From Sialis fuliginosa (taxonomy: Eukaryota > Arthropoda > Insecta > Megaloptera > Sialidae), in the NCBI GenBank assembly GCA_961205875.1, contig OY540812.1, positions 14,384,001-14,448,000 on the forward strand: DNA of 64,000 bases, written 5' to 3'. Each line of letters starts with the position of its first letter. Positions within the stretch are counted from its first letter, which is position 1. The position numbers and the translations under genes were made by a program. The notes below the pieces were generated by a model that saw only the letters and a list, made by a program, of their open reading frames with translations, was not told where the DNA came from and did not search any database. Shown piece after piece: positions 12,327 through 23,696 of the stretch.

Positions 12327-14713
12327 GTATGAATTGGTATTAATCGAGTGCACTAGTACAAAAGTTAAAATAAAAGTGGGATAGCTCTATTGAATTTTGA
12401 ACTACACATAAGTGGAATATATACCACTCCAGTTTTCAAAAAAAATGATGAATAATATTTTAAATAAAAAACAAGATTAGAGAAGGTCATGGATACATAA
12501 CAACCAACACCAGTCCGTATATGAAATTGTTACCAAAACATGATGGCGGTCAACTTTTATTAAATGTAATTACCATGAATATATCCCAGAAGCGTCAGTT
12601 GAAAATGTATAGTATGCCAATATGCTTTAAATTACAATTGAATTTGTTTTATAAGAGAGATAATGGTTGCAAATAAACGTTTCTGAAATACTGTTAAACA
12701 CAATATAAAACATGAATTATTAACTAATTGTATAATTCCAAACAATTGATATTTATTTTAAAATTCGAATGATACACTGATGATTTTGTGGAGCGATTAT
12801 TTGCGGTGCAATGTGGTAACAACGCTAGGTGATGTGTATGAGTCCTATATCTTTCCTTGTCTAAGATTTCAACCGATACGTACAGTACATTTACTTCCAT
12901 GTTATCCCACTGTATTGACACCATTGCATTGATGTGATGCGATGACAATCAATTGCAGACACCCTAATACATCCACCAGGTTCTCAAATCACTAATAAGG
13001 AGATGTAAATTGATAGCGATTATGTAAGTACATCATTGTTCGACGCAATGAAACTTCTCTATTCTCTGCGTTCTATTATTGGTATCAAAATTGTACATAA
13101 TTCCACCATTATCTGTGTAATTATTGAATAAGTGTTTATGAACAATTAGGTATTTATAACTTGAAGTAAATGCGGTTAGTTTAGATATATATACTATTGA
13201 AATGTTGTGGTAATTTATACGGCAAATGCACTTATAATATATCATTGTTTAATTGGTATACGATTAAAATGAACACAACCAAGGACATGTTTGTTACTGC
13301 CAGAAAATATAAAACCACCTACTTGTTTGGAAATTAAAATATTATAATATGTACAAAAAAATACCTTTTGTTGCGTAACATAATTAGGCTCATGATGAGG
13401 ATTTTGCATCTGCTTTATAAAAAAGTAAATTTCAGACAAAATACTCTTTTAAAAAAATTCGGATTTAATTTTTTGATGTACTTACTGCCTTAACCACGTA
13501 AAATAAAATAAAATGATTTAGTTATAGTCATCGCTTCCTTACAAATAATTATTTTTATTTAATCAAATCTATAACGCTCAAAAAGTTATCTGGGATACCC
13601 GATATATATTATATTCGTACTATCTTAAGTTATATATGAACATATGGAATCCAGTACTTTTCCTTTTTATGTGCCAATTGTTTTAAAAGTAAATTGCTGA
13701 ACATGTCTGTATTATTATGGTTTAACACTAAACAGATAAAGCACCAACAATTATTGTTATAAAAAATAACCTATATAGGTACTTATATATTTTAAATATG
13801 AATAATTTTACGGACAAATGTTACTGTTTATGTAGAACGAATCAGTTAGTTGGAAGTCGCGGTCAGTTGTTTTATAATTTGTACTGTGCTCTACTGTTAA
13901 TTAAAGTATTATTTTAAAAGAAAATAATTTTTTTGTTATTTTTATATATGTAGTTATTTCTTAATGCATAAATCTGTACATATAAATTAAATTTACTTTT
14001 ACGTTTTTTATGTAAAAATGAATAGTATTGTCTTTAATAAAATCTAATTTATTATTTAATAGGCTTTTGGTTTGTTATGGATGTTATTTTACGAGAATTA
14101 GATTCATCGGACACTTGTACTTAACAAACATACACAACTCTGAATTATTCCGCTAAATCAATAAGGTTTTACTTAAACTCTTATAAAATTTAAAAAATCT
14201 TATTTTTATTGAAAAGCTATGTTGGTCCACTTACATTTAGAATGAATATATTAGTGAAATTGCAACCGTCAAACGAGTCTTTGAAGCAAGTCAGTTATTA
14301 TCCCGTTTAAAAGGACAATTTATTACGTTATAACAAAGTAATGAAAGAGGTTTTCAACAGAGACCATTTATTAAGTCGGACAAGTCCTGGACACGTCTAC
14401 AAAGAAGATCTGCGATGGCTTTGGTGGGCGGACGAGCTGAAGCGAAACTAGCAGGAAGAAACAGGCAAAGCCTTTTCCATAGCACGGTAATCCTTTTTCC
14501 CGGAATCGTTCTAAAATCATCGCCCTTCAACCGATTTTCTTGTGAAAAACTGTTTTCATAAAAACATTTACTGCGTAAAAATTGTCAACGTTTATTTGAA
14601 TAATTGGATCTGGAGTTTTCAATTGTTTGTTATTTGTAATTTAATTGAATTGTGTTTATTTTTAGGCGTTAAAACCTCAAAATGTTGTTACGTCAAATTT
14701 AATAATTAAAAAA
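12327..14713. other. Gene-free stretch
   Basis: Several short minus-strand frames (12724-12948, 13033-13245, 13242-13439) have no domain and typical AT-rich composition. A less AT-rich patch at about 14260-14520 has no ORF and is a candidate noncoding element. Confidence 0.35.
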
Positions 14714-14880
14714 AACATCTGCCAAGTAAATGCACAGTGCTTCCTCGTGCTAAATTCACCAAAGGTAGTTATTTATGTAACAATTTAAATAAAAACCGAA
14801 AAAGTGTTCAGATAAATTGCCTGACGTTGGTTAACCTTTTAATTTTTATACAATTTTACTAAAAAATATTAATTCGCATT
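14714..14880 (-). repeat. Dispersed repeat R3, partial copy A
   Basis: This is the reverse complement of the 3' part of the R3 copies at 44127-44906 and 60630-61741. Shared blocks include GGTGAATTTAGCACGAGGAA, GGTTTTTATTTAAATTGTT and AAAATTGTATAAAAATTAAA as read on the minus strand. Only the terminal 165 bp or so are present here; beyond about 14880 similarity stops. Confidence 0.7.
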
Positions 14881-16223
14881 TTTTTTACAATATTGTATTA
14901 ATGTATTAATTAATATCTGTTTATAATTATAAATAAAATGTATTAAGACCAATATTTTGATACCCCATATACAAATGTATATATAAAAAAGTTTGTCTTA
15001 CTTTAACTTTATGCAATCACCCTCCTGAAAAAAAAATTCATAAATTTTTACGTTTAATCTAGGTAGGTATCACAACTTCTTTAAATCACTTAAACGTTAA
15101 TTCCTCTTCTACTTTACATAATTCATAGAATGTATAGTTATATACTTCATATAAAACTACATTAAATATAAAATACTACTTTACAACTTTTCTAACATGC
15201 ATTCACATTATTAAACACATATCACTTTATGGATACTGTGGCACCGTTTGACAGCCACTGTCGAGTAAATAATTTCATTTTATCCTTTTCACGTTTGGAA
15301 ACGCTAGCGGCTGTACATACATAGAGTCCGGATAAAAACATCCAGTATGTTGTCCAGTGTACTTCAGACTGACGTAGCAGCCGGTCAGCCAGTGGCAGCT
15401 TGTGGAAGAAAATAACGAATTTATTTATAGAATACATGAAATATATATTTTATAAATTCATAAAACACAGACTTTCAGTAGTACCTGTTTGAATATTTTC
15501 TAAATATTGACGTTTCAATAATATTTATTGAAGTGGATTGTTTAATTTTAATCGAAACATCAAGAAAGCAAAAGAAAAACGAATATACAAAAGCAAAGTA
15601 TATACATTTGAAAACACACTCGTTACGAATTTATATTAATAATTAATAAATACCTTATTTAATCACTGATTTCCAAATATTACAGTTCACTTGTTTCACG
15701 TAAATGGTACTCTAATAAAGCAAGTTGTCTTTAATTATCTTCTAACATTAATCATAAAATATATTTATAGTCCTCTAACTTTAGGATTTCGCAGGGGAGC
15801 TGAATTTTTGTATCACCTTTATTTCGTCTTTATAAATAAGGTGTGCCAAAAGTCCTCATCGATCAGTTGTGAGTAAATTTTTTCAGCTTATGAAAAATGC
15901 TAACAATTAGTTTTAAGTGAATATTTCTGTATGTATTGGTTCTATGACTAAAATAGTTATTATCAAATATAAATATTATAAAATTATTTACAACAAATAT
16001 CTTATACCATTTTTTGTATAAATAATCGTTTTCACGTATTAAGGTTTACTAACCCTCCAAAGATTATTTCGAAAACAAAATTTAAAGTTTGTCCGCCATT
16101 ATGAAAGGTATTTTTTTGATTGAAAAACTAATAAAACTGTAGTAAAAAATGTAACTATATCTGTATAAACTGTAAAACGCGGGATTAATTGGAAATTCTG
16201 TCGTTGTTATTGTTAAAAATAAA
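14881..16223. other. AT-rich gene-free stretch
   Basis: Short open frames (15222-15437 minus, 15691-15876 plus) show no domain. No RNA gene or repeat was recognised. Confidence 0.35.
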
Positions 16224-16225
16224 TA

Positions 16226-16798
16226 AGGTACTGGCACCAGTCTTGGCCCCTTTAAGAGCAAGGTATACTGTTTTTTGGGATTGATGGGCTTCTTTTTGTA
16301 ATTATCTTGAACTCATTTTACTAATAAAACAAGTACCTCTTTATTAAATCAATTCAATTACCAAAGTCCGCAAATATAGTTTATTTTTTAAATTATAGCC
16401 TTTTATTTTGTTTATGTTTTTTCTCCAATTATGGTTAAAGTAAAACCAGTAATGGGTACCTAGTGATGGAAACTTACTAATGATTACAAAATGATAAGTA
16501 CTACGACACAAAGTTTTAAAATAAACAATCGTAAAATTGTAAATAATGTAAAGCAGATGCTCTGATAATATGATTAATAAATAAATTATTTATTTATTAT
16601 TAAAAATTATTTAAAATGTCCATTATTTTAATACCCATTATCTGATTGTCATCAAATAAAGCTGTTTTAGAGTTAAGTGTCTATAGATTATGATTCACTA
16701 ATGGTAGTAATCAAATATCAACAAATATATCTTATTAAGTATATTTAATTTAACAAGATCCAACACTGGGGTATGATCCAAGACTGGTGCTAGTACCT
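16226..16798. mobile_element. TA-flanked MITE, family R4, complete copy
   Basis: Ends are AGGTACTGGCACCAGTCTTGG on the left (one base shortened here: 16226-16245 read AGGTACTGGCACCAGTCTTG) and, inverted on the right, CCAAGACTGGTGCTAGTACC. The dinucleotide TA flanks both sides (16224-16225, 16799-16800). About 450 bp of the interior recurs at 41676-42130 in the opposite orientation. The interior is AT-rich and noncoding. The TA flank suggests a Tc1/mariner-type element, but no transposase is present. Confidence 0.7.
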
Positions 16799-16800
16799 TA

Positions 16801-17600
16801 TATAATTATTTGAACTCAGCAACTTTCATTGTTATTCAGTTCTATGTCGTATTTTTATTCATTTAAGAAAACTAAGTACGAATAATGCATATTCAATATT
16901 TTTTATCAACATTCCTAACACTGACACCGTTGCTATAAATTTCATGACAACACATTTTTCAACATCGGCATTGAGTTTTCCACATGCCCACGACTGCCAC
17001 TGCAATAACTATTATCTGGACGCAATGGAAACCAGGATGGGATTTTCTTTTCATGCGAGAAATTAATTTTGTATCTGGAACCCTTTAATCGCTTTTTTGT
17101 TATTCTTCCTCTCTTTCCCTCATTCTCTTTGTTACCAACTATATCTTTTTTACAACATTCGATATGTATAGAAATAAAATGAACGTGTATTCATAAAAAG
17201 TTTTTTATTTTATTTTGGTTGTATGTTCTTGCCTTTATTTTCTAAGCCCGTAATTTCTGCTAAAAACATAATCCGTATTGAAATATAGCGTATTTAATTT
17301 TTGTTAATCTCTTGTTTATATATAAATGTATAAATTCGTATAAAGGATTTTTGGAAAGATGAATATAACATTTTAGAAAATAAATGTTCGTTATATATTC
17401 TTTATTTGTATAACCACCAATTTACGTACATTGGAAATATACATACGTATATAATAAATTATATATTAATATTTATTAAATACATGAGATATACTTAATA
17501 AAAATTTTAAGCTTCGAAACATACATTTACTTGTATTTTATAATTTATATTAGGTATAAGTTATTTTTGTAATTTATTATATCAGAACATAAGTGGTAAA
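16801..17600. other. Gene-free stretch
   Basis: A less AT-rich patch at about 16975-17100 has no ORF. The remainder is AT-rich and featureless. Confidence 0.35.
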
Positions 17601-17608
17601 GTATTTAA

Positions 17609-17844
17609 CAGGGGTTATTTTAGTGTGTAGTTGTAGTTTGTTTCGGCAGTTCCAAAAATGAAAACTGCAGTTATATAAGCTAATTTGTGTAGTAGAAAAG
17701 TTGCAAGTAGAAAAAAATTCGAAAAAGTGTAAGTGTAGAACAAAAAAAAGGTCACTATAATTTGTAAGAGAGAAATATACAAAGTGTAGCGCAAAAAGGC
17801 AAAAAAAGTATTTGCAGTTGAATTTTTTTTTTTAATAACCCCTG
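17609..17844. mobile_element. hAT MITE, CAGGGGTTATTTTA family, copy 1
   Basis: The left end is CAGGGGTTATTTTAGTGTG; the right end reads ATAACCCCTG. A perfect 8-bp direct duplication, GTATTTAA, flanks the element (17601-17608 and 17845-17852), which is diagnostic of hAT transposition. The 236-bp interior is noncoding and rich in AAAAAGT- and GTAGAA-like phrases. A second copy lies at 56187-56457. Confidence 0.85.
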
Positions 17845-17852
17845 GTATTTAA

Positions 17853-20431
17853 ATAATTGATACTAACGAGGTTTAACATGGAAAGTATTATTGATATTAG
17901 TTTTAAATTTTATAAACCAAACATAAAATTATGGCCTGTAATAGTTATCAATTATTAATCAAATCTTCTCTTTAACTAGTCATTATGTATAATGTATGTA
18001 CAAATGTTATATGATTCTTTAAATATTAAAATATAATTTTTCTATTTAATTTTTCCACTCTGTCAAAATCAATTTCACTGAACAAAACTTAAAAACTATC
18101 TCTTATATAATAAAATTAGTTCAATCTAGATAAGTTCACCCCTGACTCCATTGTCGGTCGTATCGTAACATCAGTGCAGTGAAACAATAGCTGATTTTTC
18201 ACCCTACATGCTGATGGCTGAGCAACCCTTTCATCTCTGTCCCGGATGCAGCGGGGACGCCGTTCTCAATTTATAGAAACCTTGGATTTGCATCACAATA
18301 GTACTATCACTCTAGTCAATGAATCTCTATAAATCAATCGAAATAATATCTCTTTTGACTTTACTTTGTATACAATCAGATATTATGGTGTATGATAACT
18401 TAATTTTACTTTGATCATCATTTGTAATTTACATTACCATTTTATACTGTACTTTTTTGTAAATATAAACTATGTATTGGAATAGACTGGGTAGATATAA
18501 AAATTGTCTTTTTTTTGATGACATAGTACTCTATAAATAAAATAAAAATTTCAGAATAGTTTTAAAATGTTTCTGATATAGATTAGTTGTTTCAAATTAA
18601 AATTTCAATTTATTTTCATGACTTTTTTAGTAGTAACAGATTTTCAAATAAAAACATCGGTCTAATTTCACGATTCACTTATTTTATTTCACGATTTTTC
18701 AAAAATTGCAAATAGAGTTATCCGGTCAAAACCAGTTTAATGTAATCTAGAGGTAAAAAAACATTGTAGATAATCTTTTCATACTCCAAAAGTTTATCCC
18801 GACCCCAAAATATCAAATTAAAAAAAATGAATTTTTCAAACGCTCCCAATTGCGTGATTTTAGGCCCACTTGTTCTTCACACACTGGTTTAAGAATGTAC
18901 TTACATACTACAGTTAATAGCTATGTGTCGGATAATTTTAATTTTTAATACGTAATACTATATAAAAACATTTTAAAATAATTTTGAATGATGTGAGAGA
19001 TATAGTTACAGAATACTATGTCGTCAAACATAAAGCGTTTTTGTTTATCTAGTATATTAAATATACCTATATAAAGTAACCACAAAATTATTCGTTCGAC
19101 TGCACAAACTTTTTGATTTATGCACGCAAATTTTTAAAATATATTTATACACTTGTAAAAACAGAGTCGTATTTTATACATAAAATGACATTTTATAACA
19201 TAGTAAATCTTTCAGTAAATATGAAGGTTCTTTAAAGACTCGGAAAACGTTGTAGTTAAAGTATGAAAACATTGAACCCTCATAACACATAAAAGACTGC
19301 ATAAGTAGACATATGTAAAATACGCATATAATACCTATACATGTAAATAATATTATATTCAATAATAATGTATTAAAAATTTAAAAATAAGTAAATCATT
19401 TTCTTTTTATTTATTTCTTTAGTAATTAATTCCCAATGACGAATGATATAATGGAACCAATAAAATATCAAATTCTACTTATAATATACATATACATATT
19501 ATTATATGTAAAATAACCAAAATTTATAAAATGATAAAATAAATATTTATAAATTAAAAATAAATTTATAAAATGTTAAATAGCTTTTTAAATAAAGATG
19601 GCGATAATAGGTATCAAAAATGCTTGCATTTATATTGTGGCACTTTAACGTACTTTGGCATGTTCTCAGACAACTTGTAGTCAAAATATAATAAAGTTAT
19701 AAAAAAACATTCCCTAGACAATTACATTAGGATATGTAAACAATAAAACATAACTTTGTTATTTCGCCTTCAGAAATGGCCATGTCAAAATAATTCATAT
19801 ATGATCTAATAATATATCATATTATAATAATATACTTTATTATATTTATAAAACATTTCTTCAACAATAAAAGAATTCGCTACGAAAACAATTCGATATG
19901 AACAATAACAAACTATAAAAATAAGAACTTCTATATACACTTCGTGTATAAGAAAACCTTCGACCACACATAAACTTCGGTATGATTTTAATATATTTGT
20001 TACATAGTCTAATTATTTGACGTATTAAATTTCAAATTGATTCAAAATATTCAAGTACACCAAAAACACGGATATTCGAATAACAAATAGGTTAATATGA
20101 TAGGTCGATGTTAATATTGCTACCTCTATATAAACATATATGCAATAATAATTGTTTTTTAATCCACAAAATTGAATTAGCGGCTTTTCAATTAATTATT
20201 CACTCGATTTTTGTATTTGCAATGAATTTGAAACACAGGTATACAAAAAACGACTGACATTTTTCTATCAGTATTAGTGTAAAAATAATGAATTTATCGT
20301 TTTAATCTAAAACTTTTCAACCTGAAAAATAAATTAGAAGTAATAATGTATTTGTCGTTATAAAATAATTAAGTTATGAGATTTAAATAAAAATTTGTTT
20401 ATTTATATTAACAACTCTAATTGTATATATA
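17853..20431. other. Gene-free stretch
   Basis: AT-rich and non-coding as far as I can see. The patch at about 18128-18290 is notably less AT-rich and contains an ACAATAG (SOX-like) string. It has no ORF and may be a conserved noncoding element. Confidence 0.35.
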
Positions 20432-20723
20432 TATAGGTATATTATAAAGCTCAACGTCTCTCTGTCTGTCTGTCAATTTGTGCACTTATAACTCGAGAAC
20501 CACTTATCCGATTTACGTGTTTTTTTAATTCACAGATATTTTCTCTAGCCAGGTTATTGGATATATTTTGTTACATTAGGTAACATAAGGAATAAGCAGT
20601 ACTTAACGATAATAGTAAATCAAGTCGGAAAAATCGTAAATATCTCGGCTACTATGCGAGATTTTGTTGTTTTTATAAAAAAAATTTACTTTCGTGCGAA
20701 GCCGGGGCAAGTCCGTTAGTTAA
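20432..20723 (+). mobile_element. Helitron-like non-autonomous element (tentative)
   Basis: The 5' part has a CTGTCTGTCTGTC run followed by TATAACTCGAGAACC and a ccgatttacg phrase. The 3' end has TTCGTGCGAAGCCGGGGC followed by TCCGTTAGT. This layout resembles common insect elements whose 3' end is a GC hairpin shortly before a CTAGT-type terminus. The terminus here is TTAGT rather than CTAGT, and the hairpin is weak. Limits and class are uncertain. Confidence 0.35.
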
Positions 20724-21696
20724 ATATATATGTATTATTATATTTTTTGTTCCAGTGTATTTAATCAGGAGACTTTTTTTATCCACCTGGTATATATTAT
20801 CAAATCAGTTGATCCAAATAAAGACATTCTATTATAACTATATCTATATGTTTATATCAACAACCATCCCGATTGTTTATCTAAATCTTATAATAATATT
20901 TGATGTTATTGAAATTACTCTTCATATTATAAATCTCTGAGTATAATAATATTTGTTATAATTAAAATACATATGATGTATAATATAATATTTATAATGT
21001 TTTGGATTCATCTTGCAACGTCACTTCAATCACAATTATTTAAATACTATAATATCATATAACTTACAATGAAGGTATGTACGAGTACACATAGAGAGTT
21101 GCAAACGTTATTGCTTATTGTCACTTAAATATTCAACGTGCCTAGAATGGTATTTCTTCTTGTGTCATCTGAAACTTCCACTGTCACATGGTTTATAATT
21201 AAGGACTTTCAAGAATGTTTGCTGTCTGCTATCTATCTACGTTAGTATAATTTGACTTGTTCATTAAAACTTTGAATATTTAATTCGTCTCTGATTTCCA
21301 TATCCTTAATTCCTCCCTAATGATGAAACTCATTAGGATTTATTAGCCGAATAAAAACTGACTTCTTGAAAAGATGTACTATTTGTATATAATTTTTTTC
21401 GATTTTAGAAATGTATGTATTTAAAAAATAATAACAAATTTATTGTCTAAACGTAAAATTTATTAAATAAAAAGTATTCGCAAGCTTTCGATTCACAAAA
21501 TCATCGTCAGGCTTTCAGAAGGAAATAAAATACAAGCCAGATGTTGTAATCTCAAATATATTCATGTAATAGTCATTTGTTATTATTTAATATATTTAAC
21601 GTCACTATATTATATTATTATTTTAAAAATATATAGGTTTAAATACATTATTAATGACATTGGGAACAAAAATCAGATATATTGCTACAGTGCTAT
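20724..21696. other. AT-rich gene-free stretch
   Basis: No gene, RNA gene or repeat recognised. Confidence 0.35.
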
Positions 21697-21700
21697 TATA

Positions 21701-22537
21701 CAGGGTGAGTCATTTTAATCAACGCAGCCAATTATCTCGAAAAGTAAGCGAAATTGAGAAAAACGTTTGAAACAAAAGTTACTTGGTTTCAAGGGGGTCA
21801 AACAATGGTGACCTCGCGGTTGACCTTCAAACCATTTTCAATGTTAAATCAAGGTCAACTTTGATTTTTTAAATGGAAACCTATATTTTTTATTGCATAT
21901 TCGTATTCTACGTGAAAAAATGAGTATCTTTAGTAGGAAAAAATTTTCTTAAAAATGCTTTCTTCTCTCAGTAGAGGGCGCTGTAAGATTTATCAACGAA
22001 CTCAAATATCTGAAAAAAAGTTGCACCTAATAGCTCAAACTACTTTTAGCATTACCCAGAAACAACGGCGTGGACGTAGTAGTTGTATGTTTCCTTTGGG
22101 ATGCTTTTTTAATGTGAGTCCTCTTGCCTCTTACTTTTAAAAAGCACCCCAAAAGAAACATACAACTACTACGTCCACGCCGTTGTTTCTGGGTAATGCT
22201 AAAAGTAGTTTGAGCTATTAGGTGCAACTTTTTTTCAGATATTTGAGTTCGTTGATAAATTTTACAGCGCACTCCACCAAGAGAAGAAAGCATTTTTAAG
22301 AAAAAAATTTCCTACTAAAGATACTCATTTTTTCACGTAGAATACGAATATGCAATAAAAAATATAGGTTTCCATTTAAAAAATCAAAGTTGACCTTGAA
22401 AATGGTTTGAAGGTCAACCGCAAGGTCATTATTGTTTGACCCCCTTGAAACCAAGCAACTTTTGTTTGAAATGTTTTTCTCAATTTCGTTTACTTTTCGA
22501 GATATTTGACTGCGTTGATTAAAATGACTCACCCTGT
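21701..22537. mobile_element. Near-perfect 837-bp palindromic element, CAGGGTG ends
   Basis: The ends are CAGGGTGAGTCATTTTAATC and its exact inverse, each flanked by TATA (21697-21700, 22538-22541). The whole element folds on itself. The arms run almost to the centre near 22115-22140, with only occasional mismatches and a short unpaired apex. The open frames 21955-22140 (plus) and 22027-22293 (minus) share a long stretch of identical predicted residues because they lie in opposite arms; neither is a gene. A decayed relative is at 39281-39550. The small number of arm mismatches suggests a fairly recent insertion or arm gene conversion. Confidence 0.85.
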
Positions 22538-22541
22538 ATAC

Positions 22542-23023
22542 ACAAAAATATGAAAAACATGAATCGGCTATACATATACCTGAGCCGTTTTATACCTATT
22601 ACTTATTCTATAGGGTTGCATGCCGCAAAGAAAATTTTCTCGGTTACAAAACCGGATCGAAATTGAGACGAGATATCAACATTATTTATAAGTTTCGTCG
22701 ATAGTTTTCGATTCATTATTCTTATTTGGTTATTAATATATAAATTAATAACTAAGAATATTTATAATATTCGTTATATTTCAAAATTTATTTATTTATT
22801 ACATAACAATAAATATAAGTAATAATAATTATTATTATATAAATATTTTTTTTATAAAAAAAAATTTACACGAAACAAAGATTTTCGTAGTATGATATTT
22901 ATGTTTATATAGGTATATGTATAAACATCTTTTTGACACTCATCATATTTAACAAATGTTTAAGATCTTAATTTATTATTCGTGGCTCGTTATGTTAATA
23001 GGACATTTTGAAGGGAATAAATA
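22542..23023. other. AT-rich gene-free stretch
   Basis: Strongly AT-rich, with AT-only runs near 22720-22860. Nothing recognised. Confidence 0.4.
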
Positions 23024-23025
23024 TA

Positions 23026-23694
23026 CAGGCCGACATCATTTTTGGTGTCTCTACTTAAATAGGTGATTTTGGATTCTTTTTACGTGCTGAAACCGAATCC
23101 GTTGCCCCAATTGCTCCGTCACGTCAGGTTTTTTATATAACCTAACTTAAAAGTGCCCAAAATCACGATTTTGGTAATATTTAAGAATTTATTACCAAGT
23201 AGGTAATTTTTTTCTTAAGTTTTCGTTCATGGTAAGAAGTCTGTCTTTCTTCTTTAAAATAAATTTTTACTTTCTACTGTACGATTTTATTTCACCGAAA
23301 TAAACTACTTTGAAGTTATTGTTATATTTAATGTATAGTAAAGTCCATTCATTGTGTCAATGTGTCTACTCTATAAAGAAAAATATTATATATTCAAACT
23401 AGCATATTTCGGTGAAAAAAAATCGTACAGTAAAAAATAAAATTCGTTTTAAAGAGAAAAGATAGTACTATTTCTTACCGCGAACGAAAACTTTAGAAAA
23501 AAAGTCTCTACTTGGTAATAAATTCTTAAACATTGCCAAAATCGTCATTTTGACATTTTTAGGCTAGATTATATCAAAACACCTGACGTGATGGAGCAAT
23601 TCGGGTGACGGATTCGGTTTCAGCACGCCAAAAACTTCCGAAATCACTTATTGAAGTAGAGACACCAGTACAAAAGTATTTTTTTGTCGGCCTG
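23026..23694. mobile_element. TA-flanked inverted-repeat element, CAGGCCGACA ends
   Basis: The left end CAGGCCGACATCA and right end TGTCGGCCTG are inverted, with TA outside each (23024-23025, 23695-23696). Arms of about 270 bp pair with moderate divergence. Shared blocks include ACCGAATCCGTTGCCC versus GGGTGACGGATTCGGT and TTACTTTCTACTGTACGAT versus ATCGTACAGTAAAAAATAA. A central loop of about 110 bp is not paired. No ORF. The TA flank suggests a Tc1/mariner-like mechanism. Confidence 0.75.
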
Positions 23695-23696
23695 TA

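Noticed and set aside
21955-22293. Two frames with the same peptide on opposite strands
   Set aside because: They lie in the two arms of one palindromic element, so the same DNA is read twice.
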